64,000 nt of DNA, taken from positions 868,001-932,000 of the forward strand of contig NZ_CP102509.1 in assembly GCF_024611995.1 (NCBI RefSeq), written 5' to 3'. Both the position numbers and the translations under genes were made by a program. This DNA comes from Streptomyces sp. NBC_00162. Its GTDB lineage: Bacteria; Actinomycetota; Actinomycetes; Streptomycetales; Streptomycetaceae. Below the pieces are notes generated by a model. It saw only the letters and a list, made by a program, of their open reading frames with translations, was not told the origin of the DNA and did no database searches. Shown here in pieces: positions 16,905 to 24,943 of the stretch; position 1 is the first letter of the stretch; every line of letters begins with the position of its first letter.

Positions 16905-16921
16905 CCGGATGAGCAATCCGG
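16905..16921. promoter_or_regulatory. TetR operator, site 3 before the TetR gene
   Basis: CCGGAT-GAGCA-ATCCGG, the same CGGAT-N5-ATCCG core as the two sites before the SDR gene, 13 bases before the regulator's start codon. This suggests one repressor controls both genes. Confidence 0.78.
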
Positions 16922-16934
16922 TTAGACTGCCCCC

Positions 16935-17498
16935 ATGACGACCCCGCTACGCAAGGACGCCGCTCGCAACTGGGAACGGATCGTCGCCGTGGCCCGTGCT
17001 CTCATCGACGAGGGCACACCGCTGCAGCTCAATGACGTAGCCCGCCGCGCCGGGGTGGGCGTCGGCACCGTCTACCGTCACTTCCCCACCTCCGAGGCGC
17101 TCCTGGAGACCGTCGCCACCCCATGCCTGGAAGACCTCGCTGCCCAAGGTGAGCAGGCGCTGGCCGACGGCGACCCGTGGCAGGCACTCGTCGGCTTCCT
17201 GGCCCACACCATCGAAGCGCAGGTCACCGACGCGTCTCTGTCCCCGGTCACCGCCGCGCCCACGGACGCACTGCCGCGCACCACCGAACTGAAACGCACT
17301 CTCTGGTCGGTCGGAGAACGGCTACTCGGCCGGGCCCAAGACGCCGGGGTCGTGCGCGCAGACCTGACCCCCGGCGACTTGGTCCCGCTCATGTGCGGAA
17401 TCGCCTACGCCGCGAACATGCACGGCAGCACCCCCGCCGCCCGTACCGCAACCGCCCACCGCTACCTGACCATGCTCCTGGAAGGCCTGCACGCCTAG
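16935..17498 (+). CDS. TetR family regulator, inferred repressor of the SDR gene and itself
   Basis: A 187-residue repressor. The HTH occupies about residues 14-60 (NDVARRAGVGVGTVYRHFPT), followed by a helical domain of the SbtR/TetR_C33-like type (ALVGFLAHTIEAQVTDASL and so on). The ATG is immediately preceded by operator site 3. No strong Shine-Dalgarno is visible, so a leaderless or weakly initiated transcript is possible. It converges with the membrane protein gene, with only 14 bases between stops. Confidence 0.87.
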   Translation: MTTPLRKDAARNWERIVAVARALIDEGTPLQLNDVARRAGVGVGTVYRHFPTSEALLETVATPCLEDLAAQGEQALADGDPWQALVGFLAHTIEAQVTDASLSPVTAAPTDALPRTTELKRTLWSVGERLLGRAQDAGVVRADLTPGDLVPLMCGIAYAANMHGSTPAARTATAHRYLTMLLEGLHA

Positions 17499-17512
17499 GG
17501 GGTCTTGGTGCG

Positions 17513-18595
17513 TCAGCCCACCCGCGACGGGGTCCTCTTGATGCCGTCGACGATGGCCCGGTTCGTGATCGCGCTGGTGAAGGTGATCGTGCCGGGCTTG
17601 ATCAGAGCCTGCTGTCCACGGTTCTCATTCACCTGAACGGTGCGCTTGCCCAGGAAGACATGGGTGTTCCGCTCAAAGATCCACTCCTCGCGCTGACCGC
17701 TGTTCTCGTCCAGCCGGGCAACCGCCACCCCGGGCCGGCCCACCGCGTCCACCGCGTCCTGCACGACGACGACACCGGGGATCTTCGCGGCGGCCCTGAA
17801 CAAGGCCGGGTACAGCGCCGCAGGCGGGTAGCTCTCGCCGAGCAGGTCGCCGATGGTGGTGAACGCCTGCTGTTCGGGTGAGTTGCCCATGCCTTCGGTC
17901 TCCTTGTAGATCTTGGCGAGCAGCTCGGCGGGGTCGGCGGTCAGCTTGGCCAGGTAGTCGTACGAGGGTGCGTTCAGGCCTGCCACCCGGGTGTTGCCCA
18001 GCTCGTCGGGGAGGCTCAGGGTCTCTCCCTCGGGGCTGTCGTTGACGGCGGGGTCGATCAGCCAGCCCTTGGTGCCGTCGGGAGAGGCCCAGATCTGGCG
18101 GCGGTGCAGCTCATAGCTGGCCAGGGTGGTCTTGTCGCCGACGGTCTTCAGGAAGGTGTCGGCCGTCTGGGACTCGATGTAGATGTACTGGCCGGGCTTG
18201 ATGCCCTGTTGGGGCACCTCAGCCGCCGCCAGCGAAATCCGGTCGAGCAGTTCCGGCACGCCGTTGGTGGTCGCGGCGCCGACGGGTGTGGTCATGGCCG
18301 GTCCGGTGGCGAGGCCTCCGGCTTCCGTACCGCCGGGCATCATCAACACGGCGACGACCGCCCCGGCCAGGGCGGTGGCCACGACGGGCAGTGTGATCGC
18401 CGGACGCGGCAGCCGGAATCGCCGTTCCCTGACCGGGGCTGCCGTCTCCGTACGCTGTTCCTGCTGGATCTGGGCCATCAAGAGCTCCTTGTGGAACTGG
18501 TGGCGGCCCGCCGGAAGGTCACGCGCCGTCTGGGAGAGCAGCCGTACGCCCTCGTCCCACTCGGCCGGACTCGGTCCGGACGTGTTCGCGTTCAT
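17513..18595 (-). CDS. CU044_5270 family membrane protein, sigma-factor partner
   Basis: A 360-residue protein of the actinobacterial CU044_5270 family. It has an N-terminal cytoplasmic part of about 65 residues, a single membrane helix (about 68-88, ITLPVVATALAGAVVAVLMM) and a long extracytoplasmic domain containing GIKPGQYIYIESQTADTF and WASPDGTKGWLIDP. The start codon overlaps the stop of the ECF sigma gene (ATGA), a coupling typical of sigma/anti-sigma pairs, so it may sense the envelope and restrain the sigma factor. No zinc-binding anti-sigma motif (H-x3-C-x2-C) is present, so the mechanism is open. Confidence 0.8.
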   Translation of the reverse strand: MNANTSGPSPAEWDEGVRLLSQTARDLPAGRHQFHKELLMAQIQQEQRTETAAPVRERRFRLPRPAITLPVVATALAGAVVAVLMMPGGTEAGGLATGPAMTTPVGAATTNGVPELLDRISLAAAEVPQQGIKPGQYIYIESQTADTFLKTVGDKTTLASYELHRRQIWASPDGTKGWLIDPAVNDSPEGETLSLPDELGNTRVAGLNAPSYDYLAKLTADPAELLAKIYKETEGMGNSPEQQAFTTIGDLLGESYPPAALYPALFRAAAKIPGVVVVQDAVDAVGRPGVAVARLDENSGQREEWIFERNTHVFLGKRTVQVNENRGQQALIKPGTITFTSAITNRAIVDGIKRTPSRVG

Positions 18596-19248
18596 CGGTT
18601 TCCTCCCTGCGCGGGCCGGACCACGTGTGCGTGGTCACCTCTTGTCTGTCGCGGCGAACCGCCGCCTTCCCGTTTTCCGCGCGCATTCTGCGGCGTCTTT
18701 TCGGCAGCCGGGCCGGCCGGTTCGTCCTCGGCGAGCACGCGCAGCTTCTTGCGCGCCCGGGAAAGCCGGGAGCCGACGGTACCGACCGGAATCCCGAGGG
18801 CTTGCGCCGCGGCTTCGTAGTCCAGGCCCTCCCCCAGGCACAGCGCCACCACCTCGCGCTCCGTTCTGCGCAGCGAGGCGAGGGCGGTCAAAGCCTTCGC
18901 GAGGCGGCGCCGGTCGTCGACTCGTTCGGCCACCTCTTCGGCGTGGTCGGGAACGGACAGCTCGGCCGCCGCTGCCGCGTTCGCCGCTGCCCGGTAGCGC
19001 CGGTTGCTCCGGTACTGGTTGCGGGCGGTGTTGGTGGCGACGCCCAGCAGCCACGGCCGCAGGGAGCCGCCCTCTGGATCGACCTTGTCACGCAGCCGCC
19101 ACGCCTCCATGAACGTCGCGGCCATCACGTCCTCGGCCGTCGACCAGTCGGCGGTCAGTCGGAAAGCATGGTTGTAGACCGCGCGGGCATAGCTGTCGAA
19201 AAGCTCTGCGAACGCGCTTGAATCCCCGGCTCGTATCCGGGCTCGCAT
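18592..19248 (-). CDS. ECF-type RNA polymerase sigma factor
   Basis: A 218-residue sigma-70 family protein. Region 2 lies at about residues 9-78 (AFAELFDSYARAVYNHAFRL, then AEDVMAATFMEAWR and LRPWLLGVATNTARNQYR), and region 4 at about 118-170 (LRRTEREVVALCLGEGLDYE and ALGIPVGTVGSRLSRARKKL). A charged tail of about 45 residues follows region 4. The ATG at 19248 has TGAGGTGAG upstream and is preferred over GTG at 19260. It is co-translated with the CU044_5270 protein. A CRP-like site lies 48-63 bases upstream. Confidence 0.88.
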   Translation of the reverse strand: MRARIRAGDSSAFAELFDSYARAVYNHAFRLTADWSTAEDVMAATFMEAWRLRDKVDPEGGSLRPWLLGVATNTARNQYRSNRRYRAAANAAAAAELSVPDHAEEVAERVDDRRRLAKALTALASLRRTEREVVALCLGEGLDYEAAAQALGIPVGTVGSRLSRARKKLRVLAEDEPAGPAAEKTPQNARGKREGGGSPRQTRGDHAHVVRPAQGGNR

Positions 19249-19295
19249 GTGAGTGCTCACCTCATTGAGCTGTCCGGCAGTGCACACCGGCTTCC

Positions 19296-19311
19296 CGTGA
19301 CCTGCATCACA
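19296..19311 (-). promoter_or_regulatory. CRP-like binding site upstream of the ECF sigma gene
   Basis: Read on the minus strand, the site is TGTGA-TGCAGG-TCACG, nine of ten positions of the CRP consensus TGTGA-N6-TCACA. It is 48-63 bases before the sigma start. Streptomyces has a CRP that binds related sites; direct control is an inference. Confidence 0.5.
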
Positions 19312-19347
19312 CCTCGCGCCGATCGGAGCTCGCCGGCGCGTCACGTC

Positions 19348-19773
19348 TCACGGGCTCCGGTCCTCGTCGGGGTCGAGGCGTTGCAGCAGATCGAGCAGGG
19401 TGGCGCGGTCGGCCGTGGACAAGGTGGAGAAGCATGAGGCCAGCACCGTATCGGCGACCTGGTGTCCGGCCTTCAGGACGCGTTCGCCTGCGGGGGTGAG
19501 GTGGTGCTCGATGCGGCGGCCGTGCCCTGGGCGGCGTTCGACCAGGCCCTGGGCGACCAGGCGTGCGGCGAGCGTGCCGAAGGCCTGCTCGCTCTGGAAC
19601 GTGGCCGCGGCCAGCGCGCGGGCCGGCGCCCCGGGCGCGCCGCTGATCGCCCGCAGGGCGTCCCACTGGGCCAGTGTGGTGCCGACCGTGGCCAACTCTC
19701 GCTCCAGGGCGCGGTGCTGGCGGTACTGGGCCTGCTTGACCGCCCTGCCGAGGGTTTGCAGTTCATTGCGCAT
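19348..19773 (-). CDS. MarR family transcriptional regulator
   Basis: A 141-residue winged-helix regulator: dimerisation helix at the N-terminus (RNELQTLGRAVKQAQYR), winged HTH at about 35-105 (TLAQWDALRAISG, EQAFGTLAARLVAQGLVERR, wing GHGRRIEHHLTPAGE) and a C-terminal dimer helix. Size is normal. It is divergent from the alpha/beta hydrolase at 19836, and two short palindromes lie between the start codons, so it probably represses both and responds to a small ligand, perhaps the hydrolase's substrate. Confidence 0.88.
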   Translation of the reverse strand: MRNELQTLGRAVKQAQYRQHRALERELATVGTTLAQWDALRAISGAPGAPARALAAATFQSEQAFGTLAARLVAQGLVERRPGHGRRIEHHLTPAGERVLKAGHQVADTVLASCFSTLSTADRATLLDLLQRLDPDEDRSP

Positions 19774-19795
19774 GGATCCAGCCTAATCCACAACC

Positions 19796-19820
19796 AAGCT
19801 AGCTTATATAAACTAGTTTA
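19796..19820. promoter_or_regulatory. MarR operator region with two palindromes
   Basis: AAGCTAGCTT (19796-19805) and TAAACTAGTTTA (19809-19820) are perfect palindromes with a shared CTAG core, centred 14 bp apart. This AT-rich island in 72% GC DNA lies exactly between the divergent MarR and hydrolase starts and probably also contains both promoters. Confidence 0.7.
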
Positions 19821-19835
19821 GTTACCGTGTGGAGC

Positions 19836-20660
19836 ATGACTTCCACTCACACGGCCACCGTGTACCCGGACCTGCCCCTCACCCTGACCGAGGCCGGAAC
19901 CGGCCGGCCCGTCCTCGTCCTGCACGGCGGGGGCGGACCGGCCACGGTCGCCGGACTCGCCACCCACCTGGCGCGGACCACCCACACCATCACTCCGACA
20001 CACCCCGGCTGGAACGGCACCGACCGCCCCGAGTGGCTGACCGGCATCGACGACCTCGCCCTTGCCTACCTCCACCACCTGCACGCCCGCGGACTGCGCG
20101 ACGTCCTCGTCGTGGGCTCCTCGCTCGGCGGCTGGATCGGCGCCGAGATGGCGGTGCGCGACACGGCGGGCCTCATCACCGGCCTCGTCCTGATCGACGC
20201 CGTCGGCATCCACGTCACATCCGAGCCGATCCGGGACTTCTTCACCCTCGACGCCCGCGGCGTCGCCGAATCCGCCTGGCACGACTCGGCCCGCCACTAC
20301 CGCGACCCCGCGCTCATACCGCCCGAGCAACTCACCGCCCAGCAGGCCAACATGGCCACGATGCGCGCCCTCGCGGGCGACCCGTACATGCACGACCCGA
20401 AGCTGCTGCGCCGCCTGCGCCACGTCGAGATCCCCGCCCTGCTGCTCTGGGGCGAGAGCGACCGCATCGTCACGCCCGCCTACGGAGCGGCGTACGCGGA
20501 CGGCTTCGGCAACGGCCGGTTGCAGCTCATCCCCCGGGCAGGCCACCTGCCGCAGATGGAGCAGCCGGACGACACCTTCGCCGCGATCGACTCGTACCTG
20601 CATCGCGCCGCCGGTTCCAGGGAGCGCCCCGACGGGTTCAAGACCGGCCAGGTTGTCTGA
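19836..20660 (+). CDS. Alpha/beta hydrolase
   Basis: A 274-residue hydrolase of the alpha/beta fold. It has the oxyanion segment RPVLVLHGGGGPATVAGLA, the nucleophile elbow VVGSSLGGWIGAEMA (G-x-S-x-G), the acid in LLLWGESDRIVTPAYG and the His in IPRAGHLPQMEQPD. The order and spacing match carbon-carbon hydrolases and esterases such as the MhpC type. No signal peptide. The ATG at 19836 is preferred over the GTG at 19827, which would add three residues. Under likely control of the divergent MarR protein. Confidence 0.87.
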   Translation: MTSTHTATVYPDLPLTLTEAGTGRPVLVLHGGGGPATVAGLATHLARTTHTITPTHPGWNGTDRPEWLTGIDDLALAYLHHLHARGLRDVLVVGSSLGGWIGAEMAVRDTAGLITGLVLIDAVGIHVTSEPIRDFFTLDARGVAESAWHDSARHYRDPALIPPEQLTAQQANMATMRALAGDPYMHDPKLLRRLRHVEIPALLLWGESDRIVTPAYGAAYADGFGNGRLQLIPRAGHLPQMEQPDDTFAAIDSYLHRAAGSRERPDGFKTGQVV

Positions 20661-20670
20661 TCCCCAGCCT

Positions 20671-21207
20671 TCAGTCCCGCAACAGCAGCACCACGACCGC
20701 CAGTACGACCCCCAGGGCCAGGGCGAGGAAACCGTAGACCAGCCTGTGGTCGCGGAGCACCGGCACGAAGCGGTCCAGGGCGAAACGGCCCGGGCCGGTG
20801 AGGGCGAGGGTGACGGCCGCGGCGATGATCAGGGACTCGAGCTCGACGCCCTCCAGGCCGAGCACGGCGCCGGTCCACTTGACGGAGATGGCGTTGATCA
20901 TGACGCCGACGATGGCGGCGGCCGCCAGCGGGGTGAGCAGGCCGAGGATCAGGCCCAGGCCGCCCAGCGTCTCGGTCAGGCCCGCGATCGTCGCCATGGT
21001 CTCGCCCGCCGGATAGCCGGCCTTGCTGAAGAACATGCCTGTGGTCTTGATGCCGGGGCCGTCGAACCACCGGAACAGCTTCTGGGTTCCGTGGACGGCC
21101 ATGATCACACCGAGCACGAGGCGCAGCACGGGCAGACCGACGTCATAGGGGGTGGTGCTGATGGTCGCGGTGCGGGAAGCAGTGGGGAACCGGAGTGCGG
21201 TCATCAT
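20671..21207 (-). CDS. DoxX family membrane protein
   Basis: A 178-residue integral membrane protein with four helices. The DoxX signature is clear: VLRLVLGVIMAVHGTQKLFR in helix 1, ETLGGLGLILGLLTPLAAAA in helix 2-3, and the FALDRFVP loop near the C-terminus. DoxX proteins are linked to thiol and oxidative stress handling or quinone chemistry. AGGAAG precedes the double ATG; either 21207 or 21204 may be used. It is convergent with the hydrolase, 10 bases between stops. Confidence 0.87.
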   Translation of the reverse strand: MMTALRFPTASRTATISTTPYDVGLPVLRLVLGVIMAVHGTQKLFRWFDGPGIKTTGMFFSKAGYPAGETMATIAGLTETLGGLGLILGLLTPLAAAAIVGVMINAISVKWTGAVLGLEGVELESLIIAAAVTLALTGPGRFALDRFVPVLRDHRLVYGFLALALGVVLAVVVLLLRD

Positions 21208-21397
21208 GTGCGCTTCCTGTCGGGGTGAGGAGAGGAGGGGAAAGCATCAGCAGCACCCAGAGTGACGAAAATCAGGGCGAAATGCCCGCATGCGCATGTG
21301 CGAGTCGGCAACGAAGGACGCGCGTTCGAATCGAGCTGGTAGAGCTCGTGGCGCCGCCGGCCGGGCCCATGGGCGCGGCCGAGAGCAGTGGGAGAGC

Positions 21398-22639
21398 TCA
21401 CGAGCCTGCTCTCGCCCGGCAGGGGCGACCGCTGAGCCGCGTTCCTTGGTCCTTCTCGGCGGCAACGGCGGAGGCGGAGAGGAGCGTCGCACCGGCGAGG
21501 CTGCCCCAGAGGGCGGCCGAGCCGTGGGGTGCGAGCGCGGTGATGACGGCCGGGGAGACGGCGAGGCCGAAGCCCGTGGAGAGCTCGAAGCGGGCGAGGG
21601 TGCGTCCCAGGACATGGGCCGGGGCGAGGGCGGTCACGAGCGCGGTGGCGCTGCCGGCATAGATGATCTCGCCGAGGGTGCAGAGCACGGACACCGCGGC
21701 GACGGCCGGGGCACCCCAGCCGTGTCCCAGTGAGGTGGCCGCGAGGAAGCCGAGGTAGGACACGGCGAGTACCACGCCGGCGAGAGCCAGCACGGTGCGC
21801 CGGGAGAAGCGGGACAGCAGGACGGTGACCGGGACCTGCAGGGTGACCACCAGCACCGTGTTGGCCACGAAGATGGCTGCCGACCACACCGGGGATGCGT
21901 GCAGCTGTGTCAGCAGGACCAGAGGGAGCGCGATTTCGGGGACGTTGAGGCAGAAGACGTAGACCACGTTGGCGGCCAGCAGCGCGCGCGTCCGGGGTGC
22001 GGGCCCGTCGTCCCTGTCCTTGGCCGGGGTAGCGGCCGGCTGCGCGTACAGGTGGACCGACCACGCCAAGGCCGCCGCAGCCAGATACGCGAGCCCGGTG
22101 ACGGCTGCCAGCGACTGCAGTGCGCTGGTGCCGCCCGCCAGGCATGCGGTGGCGAGGAGCGCGCCCACGCCCAGGCCGGCGTTGCGCAGGGCGCGGCCTC
22201 CCGCGAGCGCGACGTCGCGCTCCCGGCCGTGGGCGACCGTGGCCACGAGAGCCGCGTGGGCGGCCGGCCATGCCTGGTTGCCGATGCCGAGGAAGAGCGC
22301 CGCCGTCGCGAACAGCCAGACGTGCCCCGCCGGGGCGGCCAGCAGCAGCGCCACGCCGAGGACCCGCACCAGCATCGACGCTGCAACGACCGTGCTGCGC
22401 GCGCCCCGGTCCAGCCATCGGCCCACCGCGGGCATGCACACCAGACCCACGACGACGCCGACCGTCATGGCGATGCCGGTGACCGGCGCGGAGAGCCTCA
22501 GCACCGTCACCCCGTAGAGCAGCAGAAACGGCCGCAGCAGGCCGGTGCCGAGCGCGTCCACGGCCAGGGCGACGGCATAGCGGGGGCCTCCGGAGGCCCG
22601 GACGAGGGCGCGGAGCTTGATCTTGGTGGTGGTTGCCAT
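21398..22639 (-). CDS. MFS transporter, regulated by the divergent DUF5937 protein
   Basis: A 413-residue major facilitator of about 12 helices. Helix 1 begins YAVALAVDALGTGLLRPFLL, the motif A region is VCMPAVGRWLDRGARSTVV, and helices continue regularly to the C-terminus. The family resembles the multidrug exporters of Streptomyces. The start is 100 bases from the divergent regulator at 22739, and the 27-bp inverted repeat at 22676-22702 lies between them, so substrate-induced efflux is likely. Confidence 0.85.
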   Translation of the reverse strand: MATTTKIKLRALVRASGGPRYAVALAVDALGTGLLRPFLLLYGVTVLRLSAPVTGIAMTVGVVVGLVCMPAVGRWLDRGARSTVVAASMLVRVLGVALLLAAPAGHVWLFATAALFLGIGNQAWPAAHAALVATVAHGRERDVALAGGRALRNAGLGVGALLATACLAGGTSALQSLAAVTGLAYLAAAALAWSVHLYAQPAATPAKDRDDGPAPRTRALLAANVVYVFCLNVPEIALPLVLLTQLHASPVWSAAIFVANTVLVVTLQVPVTVLLSRFSRRTVLALAGVVLAVSYLGFLAATSLGHGWGAPAVAAVSVLCTLGEIIYAGSATALVTALAPAHVLGRTLARFELSTGFGLAVSPAVITALAPHGSAALWGSLAGATLLSASAVAAEKDQGTRLSGRPCRARAGS

Positions 22640-22675
22640 GGCGTCAACGGTGCGTTCGGCCGCCGGGCCGGCCGC

Positions 22676-22702
22676 GTCGGTTGACGGACACCGTCAACCG
22701 AC
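22676..22702. promoter_or_regulatory. Operator: perfect 12-bp inverted repeat with 3-bp spacer
   Basis: GTCGGTTGACGG (22676-22687) and its exact reverse complement (22691-22702) flank ACA. It sits midway between the divergent MFS and DUF5937/ArsR genes. A partial half-site (GTCAACGG) lies at 22642-22649, next to the MFS start codon. Confidence 0.82.
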
Positions 22703-22738
22703 GACGTCGCCGGCCATCAGGTCAGCGATGATGAGGGG

Positions 22739-23824
22739 GTGACGTTGAGGATCGACATCAGCGGGCTGCCGTCCGAGCGACTGCGGTTCGCCGCCTCCCC
22801 GCTGGCCGAGCTGACCGCGATGCTCCACGTACTGGCCGAACCCGGGCATCATCCCCAACTCGCCGGCTGGGCCGGGGACGTCTGGGCCGGGCTGCCGCCG
22901 GAGCTGGCCGAACGGTTGCGGGAGGCCGAGTTCCTCTGGCGTTCCTCACAAGCCGACTTCCTGCTCCCCGCCCGACCTCGAGCGACCCTCGCCGAGGAGT
23001 TGGACGACGTGGACCGGATCGACGACGAAAGGTATGTGACCGCCGCGCTCGTCACCACGTGCGGCAGCAACCGGGTCCACTTCGCCGCGCCGTCGCCGCT
23101 CACCGACGCGACGGCTCGCGAGCGGGCCCTGGACCTGGCCCAGGCCCGTGGCGCACGGCAAGAGGCCTTCGCGGAACGGCTGCTCGCGGACCCGGCCGCC
23201 GTGCGGGCGCGGGTGCGCCACACCCTCGAACAGTGCGCCGACGCGTTCTTCGACGACGCCTGGACGGGCGTCGCCGTGCAGCTCGCCACCGACCTGCGCC
23301 TGAAGAACGACCTGCTGAAGCGCCAGGGCATCGGGGCGGCACTCGCATCGGTCTCCGGCGCGGTCACCCTGGCACCGGACGGCGGCTGCATCATCGTGGA
23401 CAAGCTGCAGGACAAGGCGACCGCCGCCCACGGAACCGGGGTCACCTTCATCCCCAGTGTCTTCGGCCGCCCGCACCTGGTGGCGGTCCACGCGCCCAGG
23501 TGGCAGCCGGTGGTGCAGTACCCCGTGGCCGAGCCGGGTCCATCGGAGCCGGTATCGCTGGAGACGGTGACTCTACGGCTGGAGGCGCTCGCACATCCGG
23601 TACGGCTGCGGCTGCTGCGCACCCTGGCCCGCGGCCCGCACACCACCAGTGAGCTGGCCCACGCCTGGGAACTCACGCTCCCGGAGGTTTCCCGCCACCT
23701 CGCCGTCCTGCGCCGCGCGGGCCTGCTCACGGCTCGGCGGCACGGTCGTTACGTCCGTCACACCCTCAACCTGCCCGATCTGACGGCGCTGGGCGCCGAC
23801 CTGCTGGCGGCCGTACTGCGCTGA
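22739..23824 (+). CDS. DUF5937 plus ArsR-type winged-helix regulator
   Basis: A 361-residue one-component regulator. Residues about 1-260 are the DUF5937 domain (opening LRIDISGLPSERLRFAASPLAE), of unknown fold and presumed ligand-binding. Residues about 275-360 are an ArsR-type winged HTH (LEALAHPVRLRLLRTLARGP, then HTTSELAHAWELTLPEVSRHL and the wing RHGRYVRHTLNL). GTG at 22739 lies directly after GAGGGG. The divergent MFS gene and the shared 27-bp repeat make it the likely repressor of that exporter. Confidence 0.87.
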   Translation: MTLRIDISGLPSERLRFAASPLAELTAMLHVLAEPGHHPQLAGWAGDVWAGLPPELAERLREAEFLWRSSQADFLLPARPRATLAEELDDVDRIDDERYVTAALVTTCGSNRVHFAAPSPLTDATARERALDLAQARGARQEAFAERLLADPAAVRARVRHTLEQCADAFFDDAWTGVAVQLATDLRLKNDLLKRQGIGAALASVSGAVTLAPDGGCIIVDKLQDKATAAHGTGVTFIPSVFGRPHLVAVHAPRWQPVVQYPVAEPGPSEPVSLETVTLRLEALAHPVRLRLLRTLARGPHTTSELAHAWELTLPEVSRHLAVLRRAGLLTARRHGRYVRHTLNLPDLTALGADLLAAVLR

Positions 23825-23856
23825 GTGGCCTCGGTGCCACGCCACGCCTGATCCGC

Positions 23857-24642
23857 TCAGGTTGCGGCGGCGGTCCCCGCGTGCGCGGGTACGCGGCGCA
23901 GGTGGCGCCGCCCGGTGCCGACGCGACGGGTCGAGGCGACGGCTGCAGCGGCGATGGCGGCAGCGGCGTCCGCCAGGAACTCCGGCTGGGACACGCAGTA
24001 TCCGGTGAAACCCGCGTCCGCCGTCTGGGCCGCTTCGCCCGCCACCGCCACCCGGTCCCGCGGACCGGGGCAGATCCCGCCGACCGGTCCCGGAAGGTCC
24101 GCGGCCGCCGAGGCCGCGGCGACGATCCGGTAGACCCAGGCGGCCGTGCTCTGCACCGAGAGCATGCCGTCCGTGAAGTCCGGGCAGGCGTGACGGCTGG
24201 TGAAGCCGAGTCGTACGACGGCCGGGTGCCGGGCCAGCGACGGGGCCCTGCGCAACGCCTCGGCGCTGTCTATGACCGGGATCAACGGGGTGCCCGGGCC
24301 GAGCGCGGCGACCCGGTCGAGGTCCTCCGTCCCGCCCACGCACGTGACCATCAGCCCGTCGACCACCCCGGACAGCCTGCGCAACTCGGCTTCGCCCTCG
24401 GCACTGCGCGGCGGCGCGATCAACGCCCAGCACTGCCGCCCGGGCAGCACCGCCACATCCGGCATCCGGGCCCGGGCACCCTCGACCTCGCGCAGGTCCA
24501 GGACCACCGCATCGGCGGCCAGTGCGGCTGCGGGAGCGGCTGCGGGAGCGGCTGCGGGAGCGGCTGCGGGAGTGCCGCTCGCGTCGGAACGGGCCGGGGA
24601 CACGAGGAGGAAGGTGACGGGGGCGGACGGGAGCAGTCGCAT
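23857..24642 (-). CDS. HpcH/HpaI (CitE-like) aldolase-family protein
   Basis: A 261-residue protein with the TIM-barrel signature of the citrate lyase beta / HpcH family: ADAVVLDLREVEGARARM near the N-terminus, then VDGLMVTCVGGTEDLDRVAA, LIPVIDSAEALRRAP, and the terminal GFTGYCVSQPEFLADAAAA. Members cleave or condense acyl-CoA or 2-keto acids with Mg2+. Several usual active-site residues are not obvious, so activity may be lost or changed. GGAG precedes the ATG at 24642. An Ala-Pro tract after residue 20 comes from the 12-bp repeat at 24524-24571. Confidence 0.65.
   Translation of the reverse strand: MRLLPSAPVTFLLVSPARSDASGTPAAAPAAAPAAAPAAALAADAVVLDLREVEGARARMPDVAVLPGRQCWALIAPPRSAEGEAELRRLSGVVDGLMVTCVGGTEDLDRVAALGPGTPLIPVIDSAEALRRAPSLARHPAVVRLGFTSRHACPDFTDGMLSVQSTAAWVYRIVAAASAAADLPGPVGGICPGPRDRVAVAGEAAQTADAGFTGYCVSQPEFLADAAAAIAAAAVASTRRVGTGRRHLRRVPAHAGTAAAT
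24524..24571. repeat. Four perfect 12-bp tandem repeats inside a coding region
   Basis: The unit GCGGCTGCGGGA is repeated four times without change, followed by a partial copy. On the minus strand it encodes repeated Ala-Ala-Pro-Ala near the N-terminus of the CitE-like protein. The repeat is in frame (12 = 4 codons), so copy-number change alters length without frameshift. Confidence 0.9.
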
Positions 24643-24943
24643 GGGGATCTCCGTGGGGGCGGATGACGCCGGCGGCAGCCGGCAGGACTCCTTGCTCTCG
24701 CGGACGCTGACCCTCCGTACCGACACGGCAACGGAGGCGGGCGTCGATGCGTTCCACGGCCCTGCCGCGAAACGGGTTCACCATCCCTCGGCATCGGGAC
24801 GCGGATGGCTTGAACTCCGTCGCCCACCTCGGGTTCCCGGCCGGTATCCGGAACCCGGAACCTCTGCGAACCCCGGCCCGCCGCTTCGGTTAGGGTCGGC
24901 GGGACAGCACACCGTGAACCACGAACGACCACGAGGAGCAGCC

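Noticed and set aside
21323..21348. GTTCGAATC and AGCTGGTAGAGC, motifs that recall the T-loop and D-loop of a tRNA
   Set aside because: They are in the wrong order and only a few bases apart, with no acceptor stem or anticodon arm. Chance similarity.
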